Source: Polynucleobacter sp. AP-Ainpum-60-G11 (GTDB taxonomy: Bacteria > Pseudomonadota > Gammaproteobacteria > Burkholderiales > Burkholderiaceae). Taken from it: a stretch of DNA of 64,000 bases. The stretch spans positions 1,798,001-1,862,000 of the forward strand of contig NZ_CP061318.1 in the NCBI RefSeq assembly GCF_018688375.1, read 5' to 3'. Below the pieces are notes generated by a model, which ran no database searches, was not told the origin of the DNA, and saw only the letters and a list, made by a program, of their open reading frames with translations. Positions 8,349 to 18,193 of this stretch are shown in pieces. The stretch's first letter is position 1, and every line of letters begins with the position of its first letter. The position numbers and the translations under genes were made by a program.

Positions 8349-9640
8349 ATCGCCCCGGTCAATCCTTGCTGTCTCGACTTACATTCTCCCGACCGGAGAA
8401 GCGAGAATCTAAACAGCAACAATATCGTGCAAGCACGCAAACCTTATTAGGGCTTTTGGCGAAATTGCGCGGCGGTCATTTAGTGCTCACACTCCCAAAT
8501 AATGAAGTCAGAGAGTTTGGTAACCGTGTCGACCAACTGCATGCCGAAATTCAAGTGCTAGATTGGTCCGTATTTAAACAAGTGTTATCTCACGGTGATA
8601 TTGGCTTTGCTGAAAGTTACATAAGAGGTGAATGGAATACGCCGGACCTCAAGGCAGTTCTGGAGCTGGCCATTCGGAATCGCACACTCCTCGAAAAAGC
8701 GATCTATGGGAGCTGGTTGGGCTCGCTGGCGTATCGCTTAAGACATTGGTTTAGAGATAACTCCAAATCCGGAAGTCGTAAAAATATTCACGCGCACTAT
8801 GACCTAGGAAACGCCTTCTATGCCCTGTGGTTAGATCCCACCATGAGCTATTCAAGCGCCTGGTTCTCTGAGGGTGACAAGCAATCACTAATGGATGCGC
8901 AACGCGCCAAGATCCAACGTATTCTGAACTCAATCCATGCCAAATCAGGCGACCAACTCCTCGAGATTGGTTGTGGTTGGGGTGGCTTTATGGAGGAGGC
9001 TCTACGAAACGGCAATCAGGTTACTGGCCTGACTTTATCGACTGAGCAAAAAACCTTTGCGGACAGTAGACTTCAAAAGGTCGCAGCAGAGGCAAAAAAT
9101 GAGCAGAAATTTGAGGTGCGTCTGCAAGACTATCGCGACTGCGCAAAACAATTTGATGGCATTGCCTCCATTGAAATGTTTGAAGCGGTTGGCGAGAACC
9201 ATTGGGGTGAATACTTCCAAACAGTTGCGAAGCGACTCAAAGCGGGTGGCCGAGCCTGCATCCAAACTATTGTCATTGCAGAAGATCTGTTTGAGCGCTA
9301 TCGTCACAGCACCGACTTTATTCAACAATACGTTTTCCCCGGAGGTATGCTGCCATCACCAAGTAAATTCAAGGCTGCTGCAGCTAATGCTGGTTTAGAG
9401 ATTGAGGCAGAGTTTGCCTTTGGTGATGACTATGCCAAAACCTTATGCCTATGGCGCGATAGCTTTAATCAGAAGATTGAAGAGATTTATCGTCTTGGTT
9501 TTGATGAGGCCTTCATTCGGCTCTGGAATTTCTATCTCATGTATTGCGCTGCTGGATTTTCAGAAAAGAATATTGATGTCGTGCAATACACCCTTAAGCA
9601 CTCAAATGTCATTCACTCAAACGACGCCTTACGCCCATGA
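8345..9640 (+). CDS. Cyclopropane-fatty-acyl-phospholipid synthase-like methyltransferase
   Basis: A 431-residue SAM-dependent methyltransferase of the CFA synthase family, which adds a methylene or methyl group to double bonds of phospholipid acyl chains. It has an N-terminal lipid-binding region, HAHYDLGNAFYALWLD (about residues 149-164), the SAM motif LLEIGCGWGG (205-214), and the late QYVFPGGMLPS segment, all typical. The length matches the family. It overlaps both neighbours by four bases. Whether it forms cyclopropane rings or methylates unsaturated chains (as in furan fatty acid synthesis) cannot be told from sequence; I therefore give no symbol. Confidence 0.92.
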   Translation: MNRPGQSLLSRLTFSRPEKRESKQQQYRASTQTLLGLLAKLRGGHLVLTLPNNEVREFGNRVDQLHAEIQVLDWSVFKQVLSHGDIGFAESYIRGEWNTPDLKAVLELAIRNRTLLEKAIYGSWLGSLAYRLRHWFRDNSKSGSRKNIHAHYDLGNAFYALWLDPTMSYSSAWFSEGDKQSLMDAQRAKIQRILNSIHAKSGDQLLEIGCGWGGFMEEALRNGNQVTGLTLSTEQKTFADSRLQKVAAEAKNEQKFEVRLQDYRDCAKQFDGIASIEMFEAVGENHWGEYFQTVAKRLKAGGRACIQTIVIAEDLFERYRHSTDFIQQYVFPGGMLPSPSKFKAAAANAGLEIEAEFAFGDDYAKTLCLWRDSFNQKIEEIYRLGFDEAFIRLWNFYLMYCAAGFSEKNIDVVQYTLKHSNVIHSNDALRP

Positions 9641-10413
9641 AACAAAAAGGAATTGATTCATTTGTAAATCAACGGGTATGGATCATTGGTGCTTCCAGCG
9701 GAATTGGTGAAGCCTGTACACAAGCTTTTATCAAGGCTGGTGCAAAAGTCGCCCTTTCTAGTCGTCGCGCTGAGAAGCTTGATGCCATTGCTCAATCTGC
9801 ACAGTCAGGGCAATTCTTAGTGCTGCCACTGGATGTCACCCAGCAAGATCAACTCAGCTCAGCCTATCAAAGCATTTCAGATAGCTGGGGAGGCTTAGAT
9901 CTACTGCTATTCGTTTCGGGCGTATACACCCCCTTACGCGCTGATAATTTTGACTTTGGCATTGCGCATAAAACAATTGACGCCAATCTGCTTGGCCCAA
10001 TGCGGGCAGTCAGCCTTGTTTTGCCGAATATGCTCAAAGAACATGCTGGTCATATTGCTATCGTAGGTAGCGTAGCTGGATACAGCGGATTACCAAAGGC
10101 GCTAGCCTATGGGCCGAGCAAAGCTGGAATTATTAATTTTTGTGAAACCCTGTATTACGACTTACTGCCTCAGGGTGTGAGCGTGCACATGATTTCACCA
10201 GGGTTTGTGGCAACAGAAGCGACAGCACAAAATGATTTTGAGATGCCCGCCCTCATCACTGCCGACGAAGCTGCAAAAGAAATTTTGGCAGGTATTCAGG
10301 CTGGTGAATTTGATATTCACTTTCCTAAGCGGTTTTCAGGGTTCTTAAAATTCCTCAGAATCCTGCCTTACCCACTTTACTTCTGGATCGTTCGACGCTT
10401 CGTCAAAATCTAA
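9637..10413 (+). CDS. Short-chain dehydrogenase/reductase
   Basis: A 258-residue classical SDR. The cofactor motif is GASSGIG (residues 18-24), and the catalytic residues Ser145, Tyr158 and Lys162 are in place (AYGPSK). It is the last gene of the peroxidase-oxidoreductase-DUF1365-CFA run, overlapping the methyltransferase gene by four bases (ATGA). A role in the same lipid modification is plausible, but the substrate is unknown. The C-terminal FLRILPYPLYFWIVRRF stretch is hydrophobic and basic and may associate with the membrane. Convergent with dsbA, nine bases apart. Confidence 0.9.
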   Translation: MKQKGIDSFVNQRVWIIGASSGIGEACTQAFIKAGAKVALSSRRAEKLDAIAQSAQSGQFLVLPLDVTQQDQLSSAYQSISDSWGGLDLLLFVSGVYTPLRADNFDFGIAHKTIDANLLGPMRAVSLVLPNMLKEHAGHIAIVGSVAGYSGLPKALAYGPSKAGIINFCETLYYDLLPQGVSVHMISPGFVATEATAQNDFEMPALITADEAAKEILAGIQAGEFDIHFPKRFSGFLKFLRILPYPLYFWIVRRFVKI

Positions 10414-10422
10414 GACCCTAAA

Positions 10423-11085
10423 TTACTTGTACTTATCCTTGCGGATTTTTTGTTCTAAGTAGTCCATCACCGCAATCGCCTTAGCTTTGGTTCCAGCGAT
10501 CGATGGTGAAGTCACATAGCGACCCTGCATCACAATGGTTGGAACGCCATCGATGCGATAAGCATCTGCCATCTGTCTTGCGGCACGGGCTTTAGATACA
10601 ACAGCAAATGAACGATAGGTGGCCAAGAAAGTATTGCGATCAATCCCTTGGGATGCAACCCAATCCGCAATCTCATTTTCTGTCATGAGGCGCTTATTCT
10701 CTTTGTGCATGGCATACATGACTTTGTCATTCATCGCTTCGCCCTTGCCCATGGCCTCTAAGGCATAGAACAGTTGGCTGTGCGGCATGAAGTCATCACG
10801 GAAAGCAACCGGCACTTTGCGGAATGTCACATCCTTTGGTTGACGCTTTAGCCACGCATTGAGCTCTGGCTCAAAGTCATAGCAATGTGGGCATCCGTAC
10901 CAAAAAAACTCGATGACCTCGACCTTACCTTTAACTTCAACTGGCTGAGGTGTTGGCAGAATACGATAATCAAATCCCTCTTCAATCTTAGGGCTTTGCG
11001 CAGCAAGCAAGCCTGAAAAAGAAAATGCCAAGCCAACAATTGCAGCAGATAAAAAGGCTCTCTTAGACTTAGATAATGTCATCAT
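10423..11085 (-). CDS. dsbA: Thiol:disulfide interchange protein DsbA
   Basis: A 220-residue periplasmic oxidase that introduces disulfide bonds into exported proteins. The active site is Cys65-Pro-His-Cys68 in WYGCPHCYDFE, within a thioredoxin fold with a DsbA helical insertion, and the cis-proline is in DGVPTIV. Residues 1-30 are a signal peptide (basic start, AAIVGLAFSFSGLLAA). Its ATG overlaps the stop of the upstream SPOR-domain gene by four bases. Both genes belong to the argS-SPOR-dsbA minus-strand run that is common in Burkholderiales. Confidence 0.95.
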   Translation of the reverse strand: MMTLSKSKRAFLSAAIVGLAFSFSGLLAAQSPKIEEGFDYRILPTPQPVEVKGKVEVIEFFWYGCPHCYDFEPELNAWLKRQPKDVTFRKVPVAFRDDFMPHSQLFYALEAMGKGEAMNDKVMYAMHKENKRLMTENEIADWVASQGIDRNTFLATYRSFAVVSKARAARQMADAYRIDGVPTIVMQGRYVTSPSIAGTKAKAIAVMDYLEQKIRKDKYK

Positions 11086-11696
11086 GATTTGCTAGATTTA
11101 ATAACGCTTGGTTTAATGCCCATGCCATTTAACTTATCTCGCACGGGGGTGCTTTCTTCAACACTGTTGTAGGGGCCTACACGAACACGCCACAGCGTAT
11201 TGCCCTCACTCGTGATCTCACTTAATTGAGACTGAATACCCTGAATGGCCAAATTTGCTTTTTGAGCATCTGCGTCAGCACGTTTATTGAAGGCGCCTAC
11301 TTGTAAGAAATAAATAGCATCGGATTTTGCTGTAGGGACTGGGGCTGCATCTACTGGCTTTTTGCCATTAACCAAATCAGCAATTGGGTCTAGCGCACTA
11401 GCGGCAGGCGCTGTCGACTTGCCATGCAGCGGTTTGTTCAGGTCTAGAGCCTCCGCTGGAGCAGCGGCTTCACCTTCGGTGGGTGTTGGTCCTGGTTTAA
11501 TTGTTAACGGGAGATTGGGTGCTCTGACTCCAGGACGCTCTTGAGGTGTGTTTTTAGAAAGATAGAAAGCAATCACAAAAGCAACGCCTAGACCAACACC
11601 AAGCCCTAAGATAAAGCCAAGAATAGTACCGCCATACTCTGGACTCGAAGACTGTGTCTTTGAATCCAAGCTGTCGTATTGATTGTTATTTTTCAT
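11082..11696 (-). CDS. SPOR domain-containing protein (FtsN-like)
   Basis: A 204-residue bitopic membrane protein: a short cytoplasmic start, one membrane helix at about residues 24-46 (rich in Gly, Leu and Val), a proline/alanine-rich periplasmic linker, and a C-terminal SPOR domain from about residue 128 (FLQVGAFNKRADADAQKANL, then WRVRVGPY). SPOR domains bind denuded peptidoglycan at the septum, as in FtsN. The conserved E domain of FtsN cannot be clearly placed, so I do not name it ftsN. It lies between argS and dsbA, about 50 bases after argS. Confidence 0.9.
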   Translation of the reverse strand: MKNNNQYDSLDSKTQSSSPEYGGTILGFILGLGVGLGVAFVIAFYLSKNTPQERPGVRAPNLPLTIKPGPTPTEGEAAAPAEALDLNKPLHGKSTAPAASALDPIADLVNGKKPVDAAPVPTAKSDAIYFLQVGAFNKRADADAQKANLAIQGIQSQLSEITSEGNTLWRVRVGPYNSVEESTPVRDKLNGMGIKPSVIKSSKS

Positions 11697-11746
11697 CGTG
11701 TCCCCATCCTTCTTTTTACTGCTTAAGCGCTGACAAGTAAAACAAC

Positions 11747-13474
11747 TTACATCTTAGCGGGTGCTGAAACACCTAATACCTTTAATCCATTTTCAAGCAC
11801 TTGGCGTGTTGCTGAGAGTAATGCTAAACGAGCCAATTTCAATGCAGGGTCATCTACTAAAACACGATCTGCATTATAGAAAGTATGGAAGTCTCCGGCT
11901 AAATCACGCAAGTAGAAAGCTAAAGCATGTGGGGCTAAGTCTGCTGCTGCATCTGTAAGCATTTCTGGATACTCAGCTAAACGACGCAATAGATGATCAG
12001 ATGCCTTGCTTTGCAATAAGGAAAGATCTGCATCCTTCAGATCGGAAACTTGTCCGCCCCATTGAGTCAAGATTGAGCAAATACGAGCATGGGCATATTG
12101 CACGTAGAACACGGGGTTCTCATCATTCTGCTGTAAGGCTAAATCAATATCAAATACAAATTCGGTATCGGCTTTACGAGAGATCAGGAAGAAACGCACA
12201 GCATCGCGTCCGCGCTGAAGCGCTAACTCGCGCTCATCAGCAGTCATCTCTGACGTAATACCACCAGACCACTCAACCAAATCACGCACAGTCACATAAG
12301 AGCCTGCACGTTTAGAAATTTTGACTTCTTCGCCATGACGCATCACCGTCACCATCTTGTGCAATACATAGTCAGGATAGGTTTTTGGAATATCCCAACC
12401 GCGCTTCTGTGCTACGCCTTGCAAGCCTGAGCGTACACGGGCGATCGTGCCATGGTGATCACTGCCTTGGACGTTGATTACCTTTTGAAAGCCGCGATTC
12501 CATTTGCTGGTGTGATAGGCAACATCAGGAACAAAATAGGTGAAGCTGCCATCAGACTTACGCATGACACGATCTTTATCGTCACCATCATCCGTTGTCT
12601 TCAGCCAAAGCGCACCTTCAGATTCATAAGTTTTGCCAATGCTTTGTAACTCCTCAACAATTTTGGCAACACTACCATCGGTGTACAAAGAAGACTCTAA
12701 GTAGTAGCAATCAAACTTCACGCCAAATGTTTTTAAATCGATGTCTTGTTCATTACGTAAATACGCAACGGCAAATTGACGAATGGCTTCAAGATCATCC
12801 TGATATTCAGGAGAAGCCTTGAACGTAGTCGCAATCTCAGCAATATACTCGCCGTTATAAGCGCTCTCTGGCCAAGTGGCATCACCTGGTTTGAGGCCAT
12901 TTAATCGAGCCTGTACTGAGAGCGCTAAGTTTGCAATCTGCACCCCAGCATCGTTGTAATAAAACTCGCGGTGAACCTTGATGCCCTGAGTCGCCAATAA
13001 GTTTGCCAAGGCATCGCCAAGTGCTGCTTGACGACCATGACCAACATGCAGTGGGCCAGTGGGATTAGCGGAAACAAACTCAATCATGGCACTGGAGACC
13101 GGGGCTGCTTCTGCAGCTAGCTGACCAAACTGGGCTCCCGCATTGAGAACCTCTTGAACCACTGCGGTTTTGGCGGTATTACTTAGACGAAAATTAATAA
13201 ATCCAGGGCCCGCGATTTCGCATGAAGCAATGAGGTCGCCATAGCCAGGCTGTTGCTCCAGACGCTCAACCAGCGCCTGCGCTAATTCTCTAGGATTTAG
13301 CTTCCAAGCCTTAGAAAGTTGGAGGGCAATATTGCAAGCAACATCACCATGGTCTACCGCTTTAGGGCGCTCCAAGCGAGGTGCAGACGTCTCACCCAAA
13401 CCACGCTCCTGAGCCAGACCCTGAAGGGCTGCGCTCAACATTGCAATTAAACGATTTTTATTAGTTAACAACAT
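11747..13474 (-). CDS. argS: Arginine--tRNA ligase
   Basis: ArgRS charges tRNA-Arg with arginine. The 575-residue protein starts with an additional N-terminal domain (residues 1-120), has the class I HIGH motif as HVGH at 143-146 within [12 protein letters not shown], and the KMSKS position as KISKR in [15 protein letters not shown]. The C-terminal DALR anticodon-binding domain begins near residue 450 ([13 protein letters not shown]). Length matches bacterial ArgRS. Divergent from the DUF1840 gene, with only 35 bases between starts. Confidence 0.97.
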   Translation of the reverse strand: MLLTNKNRLIAMLSAALQGLAQERGLGETSAPRLERPKAVDHGDVACNIALQLSKAWKLNPRELAQALVERLEQQPGYGDLIASCEIAGPGFINFRLSNTAKTAVVQEVLNAGAQFGQLAAEAAPVSSAMIEFVSANPTGPLHVGHGRQAALGDALANLLATQGIKVHREFYYNDAGVQIANLALSVQARLNGLKPGDATWPESAYNGEYIAEIATTFKASPEYQDDLEAIRQFAVAYLRNEQDIDLKTFGVKFDCYYLESSLYTDGSVAKIVEELQSIGKTYESEGALWLKTTDDGDDKDRVMRKSDGSFTYFVPDVAYHTSKWNRGFQKVINVQGSDHHGTIARVRSGLQGVAQKRGWDIPKTYPDYVLHKMVTVMRHGEEVKISKRAGSYVTVRDLVEWSGGITSEMTADERELALQRGRDAVRFFLISRKADTEFVFDIDLALQQNDENPVFYVQYAHARICSILTQWGGQVSDLKDADLSLLQSKASDHLLRRLAEYPEMLTDAAADLAPHALAFYLRDLAGDFHTFYNADRVLVDDPALKLARLALLSATRQVLENGLKVLGVSAPAKM

Positions 13475-13509
13475 AGATAAGTGAGTTTATCAGGTGGTAA
13501 GCTATCGAA

Positions 13510-13827
13510 ATGATCTATCAATTTCGCTCCAAGGCGGGTCCTGACGTCATCATGCTGGCTGATTTGACCCAGCGAATTTTCGATATTCTGGGTCGGCCAT
13601 TAGAGCCCAGAGGGATTTTGACGGTTGAGCAACTACCAGCCCTCATCATCGCCCTAGAAACCGCCATTCTGAAAGACTTGGAAGATCGAGCTAAGAGCAA
13701 TACAGCAGATCAAGAAAATACTGAAAAACCAAAGCTTGCCGATAGACTGGGGCAGCGTGCCTACCCCTTCTTAGAGCTTATGAAGCAGGCCAGAGCCAAA
13801 GATGAACCCGTGATGTGGGGCGTTTAA
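13510..13827 (+). CDS. DUF1840 domain-containing protein
   Basis: A 105-residue cytoplasmic protein of the DUF1840 family, which is found mainly in beta- and gammaproteobacteria and has no known role. Family features are the MIYQFRSKAGPDVIML start, GILTVEQLPALI in the middle, and FLELMKQARAKDEPVMWGV at the end. It is divergent from argS and convergent with metH, so it is probably transcribed alone. The segment between residues 65 and 80 is charged and likely flexible. Confidence 0.85.
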   Translation: MIYQFRSKAGPDVIMLADLTQRIFDILGRPLEPRGILTVEQLPALIIALETAILKDLEDRAKSNTADQENTEKPKLADRLGQRAYPFLELMKQARAKDEPVMWGV

Positions 13828-13856
13828 AGCCACTGCCCCAATCAGATAGACCCAGA

Positions 13857-16604
13857 TTAGTCGATTGAACTCGCCAGCTGACGGCGGATATCTTCAACGG
13901 ACTCATTACGGCGCTTAGCAAGATCCTCAATCTGGTCCGTTGATAACTTACCCACATTGAAGTAACGGGCATCCGGATGAGCCAAATAAAACCCGCTCAC
14001 ACTGGAAGCAGGGTTCATGGCCATCGATTCGGTTAAAGTCATGCCAATATCTTCAGAGCCAATAACGCGCAATAAATCTTTTTTCACTTCATGTGCAGGG
14101 CAAGCTGGGTAACCTGGCGCTGGACGGATGCCGCGGTATTCCTCATTGATCATTTGATCATTCGTCAAGATCTCATCAGTTGCGTAACCCCACAGATCAG
14201 TACGAACGCGGTGATGCATTAACTCTGCAAATGCCTCTGCCAGACGATCAGCTAAGGATTGCAACATGATTGCACTGTAGTCATCATGCTTTGCATGAAA
14301 CTCAGCGACTTTTTTCTCAACACCATGACCTGTCGTCACAGCAAAGCAGCCGAGATAATCAGCAACCTTAGAATCTTTTGGCGCCACATAATCTGCCAAA
14401 CAACGATTCGGTCGACGAACGCCATCCACTATAGGACGCTCAGACTGCTGACGTAAGTTGTGCCAAACAAATACTGGATGTTCACGAGATTCATCGCTAT
14501 ATAAAACGATGTCATCGCCTATGGTATTTGCTGGATAGAAGGCCACTATAGCGTCGGCTTGTAACCACTGACCTTTGATCAACTTATCCAATAGCGCTTG
14601 GCCATCTTCAAATACCTTGCGCGCCTCTACACCAACGATCTCATCATCCAAGATTGCTGGGAACTTACCAGCCAAGTCCCAAGTCTGGAAGAATGGTGTC
14701 CAATCAATGTATTTAGCAATATCGTTTAAAGAGAAATTCTTGAAAACACGGCGCCCAATAAACTTAGGCTTCTCAGGCACATAACTAGACCAATCAATCA
14801 GCTCGCGATTCTTGCGGGCAGCTTCTAATGAAATTGTTGGGGACGCTTTTTTATTGGCATGCTGCTCACGAATGCGCACATAGTCATCGCGCAGATCTTG
14901 AATAAACTTTTTAGCACTTTCATCTGATAACAAACTGGATGCTACCGATACAGAGCGAGAAGCATCAGGTACATAGACTACGGGGCCATCGTAATGCGGT
15001 GCAATCTTCACTGCAGTATGCACACGAGAGGTGGTAGCGCCACCAATCATTAATGGAATTTGACGCTCACGGAAATAGTCATCACGCTGCATCTCTTGGG
15101 CAACGTAGGTCATTTCTTCCAAGGATGGCGTAATCAATCCAGATAGGCCAACAATATCTGCTTTTTCTTCTTTAGCGCGCTTCAGAATTTCTGCACAAGG
15201 TACCATCACACCCATATTGGCAACTTCAAAGTTATTACATTGCAGCACTACCGTCACAATGTTTTTGCCAATATCGTGCACGTCACCTTTAACAGTGGCC
15301 ATCACAATTTTGCCTTTAGCTTTAGCTTCACCGCCAGCTGCAATATGTAAGCGCTTCTCTTCTTCAATGTAAGGAATCAGAATCGCTACCGCTTGCTTCA
15401 TCACACGCGCACTCTTAACCACTTGAGGCAAGAACATCTTACCGGCGCCAAACAAATCGCCAACGACATTCATTCCATCCATCAGTGGGCCTTCAATGAC
15501 CTCAATTGGACGACCGCCCGCACCCATAATTTGTGCACGTAGCTCTTCGGTATCTTCCTCAATAAAGGTAGTAATGCCATGTACTAAAGCATGGGTTAAA
15601 CGTTCACGCACAGGAGCTTCACGCCACACCAAATTTTCAACTTGCTTTGAGCCACCGCCCTTAAATTGGTCGGCAATATCCAATAAGCGCTCAGTTGGTG
15701 TTTTGCCATCTTTTTCTTTAAAGCGGTTGAGCACAACATCTTCAACACGCTCACGCAATTCCGGATCTAAGTCTGCGTAGACACCAAGCTGGCCAGCATT
15801 AACAATGCCCATATCCATACCTGCCTGAATCGCGTGATACAGGAATACCGTATGAATGGCTTCACGCACGCGATCATTACCGCGGAAAGAGAAGCTGACA
15901 TTAGAGACGCCGCCACTCACTTTCGCGCCTGGCAGATTTTCTTTAATCCAGCGGGTCGCATTAATGAAATCTACTGCATAGTTATCATGCTCTTCAATAC
16001 CAGTAGCAATAGCAAAGATATTCGGATCAAAAATAATGTCTTCTGCAGGAAAACCAATCTCGTTAACCAGAATTTGATAACAGCGCTGGCAGATTTCCGT
16101 CTTGCGCTTAAAAGTATCTGCTTGACCCACTTCGTCAAAGGCCATCACTACAGAAGCAGCACCATAACGACGGATCAAGCGCGCTTGTTTTCTGAAGGGC
16201 TCTTCACCCTCTTTAAGAGAGATCGAGTTAACAATCGACTTACCTTGAATACATTTCAGACCCGCCTCAATCACACTCCATTTTGAAGAGTCGATCATGA
16301 TAGGCACACGGGCAATGTCTGGTTCTGAAGCAATTAAATTTAGGAAGCGCGTCATCGCCGCTTCAGAATCCAACATCGCTTCGTCCATATTGATGTCAAT
16401 GACTTGAGCGCCATTCTCAACTTGCTGTCTTGCAACTACCAAGGCTTCATCAAATTGATTATTCAAAATCATGCGCGCAAAAGCTTTGGAACCCGTAACG
16501 TTAGTACGCTCACCAATATTCACAAAACCCACTTCAGGTGTGACATTAAAAGGTTCTAAGCCCGAGAGCTTCATTGGCGGCATTGTTTTTGCAGTCTTAC
16601 TCAT
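13857..16604 (-). CDS. metH: Methionine synthase, folate/cobalamin/activation part (split MetH)
   Basis: This 915-residue protein is the C-terminal three quarters of cobalamin-dependent methionine synthase. In order it has the methyl-tetrahydrofolate (pterin) binding domain (about 20-290), the cobalamin cap helices (about 305-425), the B12-binding domain with DVHDIGKN (His443 as lower axial ligand), and the SAM-binding reactivation domain with [10 protein letters not shown] near residue 820. The homocysteine-binding module is encoded separately just upstream. The ATG at 16604 overlaps the TGA of that gene. The two together give 1269 residues, close to E. coli MetH (1227), and the break falls at the natural linker between the homocysteine and folate modules. 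Confidence 0.95.
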   Translation of the reverse strand: MSKTAKTMPPMKLSGLEPFNVTPEVGFVNIGERTNVTGSKAFARMILNNQFDEALVVARQQVENGAQVIDINMDEAMLDSEAAMTRFLNLIASEPDIARVPIMIDSSKWSVIEAGLKCIQGKSIVNSISLKEGEEPFRKQARLIRRYGAASVVMAFDEVGQADTFKRKTEICQRCYQILVNEIGFPAEDIIFDPNIFAIATGIEEHDNYAVDFINATRWIKENLPGAKVSGGVSNVSFSFRGNDRVREAIHTVFLYHAIQAGMDMGIVNAGQLGVYADLDPELRERVEDVVLNRFKEKDGKTPTERLLDIADQFKGGGSKQVENLVWREAPVRERLTHALVHGITTFIEEDTEELRAQIMGAGGRPIEVIEGPLMDGMNVVGDLFGAGKMFLPQVVKSARVMKQAVAILIPYIEEEKRLHIAAGGEAKAKGKIVMATVKGDVHDIGKNIVTVVLQCNNFEVANMGVMVPCAEILKRAKEEKADIVGLSGLITPSLEEMTYVAQEMQRDDYFRERQIPLMIGGATTSRVHTAVKIAPHYDGPVVYVPDASRSVSVASSLLSDESAKKFIQDLRDDYVRIREQHANKKASPTISLEAARKNRELIDWSSYVPEKPKFIGRRVFKNFSLNDIAKYIDWTPFFQTWDLAGKFPAILDDEIVGVEARKVFEDGQALLDKLIKGQWLQADAIVAFYPANTIGDDIVLYSDESREHPVFVWHNLRQQSERPIVDGVRRPNRCLADYVAPKDSKVADYLGCFAVTTGHGVEKKVAEFHAKHDDYSAIMLQSLADRLAEAFAELMHHRVRTDLWGYATDEILTNDQMINEEYRGIRPAPGYPACPAHEVKKDLLRVIGSEDIGMTLTESMAMNPASSVSGFYLAHPDARYFNVGKLSTDQIEDLAKRRNESVEDIRRQLASSID

Positions 16605-17665
16605 GCTGATGCCTCCGCGCTCTCGCGATAGAATGCACGCGGCTTACGCTTGGCAACCGCATTAGCAATCGCACGAATATGGTCTGGCGTCGTTCCACAG
16701 CAGCCACCTACGAGATTGACTAAGCCATCTTTTGCAAAGCCATCGACAAGGCTGGATGTAATTTCTGGGGTCTCATCAAAGCCAGTGTCACTCATTGGGT
16801 TAGGTAAGCCTGCATTGGGATAACAAGATACAGCGGCATCGCAAATGCGCGCAAGCTCAGCAATGTAGGGGCGCATTAGTGCAGCACCTAAGGCGCAGTT
16901 CAAGCCAAAAGTTAATGGCTTAATGTGGCGCAAGCTGTTCCAAAAGGCTTCCACCGTTTGACCCGACAAGATACGACCAGAAGCGTCGGTGACTGTTCCC
17001 GAAATCATCACCGGCAAACGCTCACCGGTTTCCTCAAAGAATTCATCTAAGGCGAACAATGCAGCTTTGGCATTGAGCGTATCGAAAATAGTTTCCACTA
17101 AAAATAAATCGACGCCACCTTCAAAGAGGCCTTCAATCTGCTCACGATAAGAAGCTCGTAATGCATCAAATGTCACATTGCGTGCACCCGGATCATTTAC
17201 ATCCGGAGAAATACTGGCTGTCTTTGGAGTAGGTCCAATTGCGCCTGCTGCAAAACGTGGTTTGTCTGGCGTAGAGTATTTTTCACAAGCAGCGCGCGCT
17301 AGTTGAGCAGAGACGATGTTCATCTCCCGTGCCAAGCCCGCCATTTTGTAATCTTCTTGCGCAACAGAAGTGGCGCCAAAAGTATTGGTCTCAATAATGT
17401 CTGCACCCGCATCCAAATACTGCTCATGAATCCTGCTAATGATTTGAGGCTGAGTGAGAACGAGGAGTTCGTTATTTCCCTTAATGTCACCAGGGTGGGC
17501 CTCAAAACGCTTGCTGGCAGGTAATCCACGGTAATCCGCCTCATTGAGCTTGTATTGCTGAATCATGGTGCCCATTGCGCCATCCAAAATCAGAATGCGC
17601 TGCTTCAGTAGCTCAGGTAGTACCTGACCACGGGTGTAAGGCTGGGATAAACCATTAGATTGCAT
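16601..17665 (-). CDS. Methionine synthase, homocysteine-binding part (split MetH)
   Basis: A 354-residue protein equal to the N-terminal homocysteine S-methyltransferase module of MetH. It begins with [13 protein letters not shown], has [10 protein letters not shown], and supplies the three zinc-binding cysteines: Cys257 in GLNCALGA and Cys322-Cys323 in GGCCGTTP. Zinc activates the homocysteine thiol for methyl transfer from methylcobalamin. It must act with the product of the overlapping downstream gene (ATGA at 16601-16604), and the overlap should keep the two parts in equal amounts. Divergent from phaM, 78 bases between starts. Confidence 0.94.
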   Translation of the reverse strand: MQSNGLSQPYTRGQVLPELLKQRILILDGAMGTMIQQYKLNEADYRGLPASKRFEAHPGDIKGNNELLVLTQPQIISRIHEQYLDAGADIIETNTFGATSVAQEDYKMAGLAREMNIVSAQLARAACEKYSTPDKPRFAAGAIGPTPKTASISPDVNDPGARNVTFDALRASYREQIEGLFEGGVDLFLVETIFDTLNAKAALFALDEFFEETGERLPVMISGTVTDASGRILSGQTVEAFWNSLRHIKPLTFGLNCALGAALMRPYIAELARICDAAVSCYPNAGLPNPMSDTGFDETPEITSSLVDGFAKDGLVNLVGGCCGTTPDHIRAIANAVAKRKPRAFYRESAEASA

Positions 17666-17743
17666 TGCTTAACCGGGATTAATCTCTAGAATCTCTTATT
17701 GTATTGGCATTAAGCCACTTTTATCTGACCCGGAGCTCGCCCT

Positions 17744-18193
17744 ATGTTTGGAACTATCCCTGAATTCAATCAAAGTCTTGAAATGATGAAAACCATGTGG
17801 GGCCAAGGGGCAGGTGGATCGACGCCAGGGCAATTCCCCTTCACTACAGACGCCTCGAAAGCTGCCGGGGGTTTCGGCTCAGCATTCCCAGGACTGGATA
17901 CCGATGAGCTAGAAAAGCGCATCAAGGACCTCAAAAGCGTTGAAAACTGGCTTAACCTCAACCTCAATATCCTGAAGTCCACCATTCAAGGTCTTGAAGT
18001 GCAACATGCCACCATGATGGCCCTCAAATCCTTTGGGGATGCCGTTTCAGCAACTGCTGCTGCCGCTACTGGCGGATCTACTGAAGAGTCCGGAACAAAG
18101 GCTTCTAAACCACGCAAAACCGCAACACGCCGTCATCGCAAAGCTGGCGACTCAACTTTCCTCGACGAAGTAGGTAATTCAGATGAGCAATAG
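17744..18193 (+). CDS. phaM: PhaM-type polyhydroxyalkanoate granule protein
   Basis: A 149-residue protein that resembles PhaM of Cupriavidus necator, which binds PHB synthase and DNA and distributes granules between daughter cells. Supporting features are the start MFGTIPEFNQSLEMMKTMW, the central LEKRIKDLKSVENWLNLNLNILKSTIQGLEVQ helix region, and a basic tail (KPRKTATRRHRK) suited to DNA contact. It is clearly shorter than the C. necator protein, whose tail carries long Lys/Ala repeats. No PHB synthase gene is in the window. Its last 89 bases overlap the 3' end of the convergent hydrolase gene. Confidence 0.8.
   Translation: MFGTIPEFNQSLEMMKTMWGQGAGGSTPGQFPFTTDASKAAGGFGSAFPGLDTDELEKRIKDLKSVENWLNLNLNILKSTIQGLEVQHATMMALKSFGDAVSATAAAATGGSTEESGTKASKPRKTATRRHRKAGDSTFLDEVGNSDEQ

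Noticed and set aside
15834..16286. 150-codon plus-strand open frame inside metH
   Set aside because: It is antisense to strongly conserved pterin-domain sequence, has no ribosome site, and its translation has no protein-like pattern.
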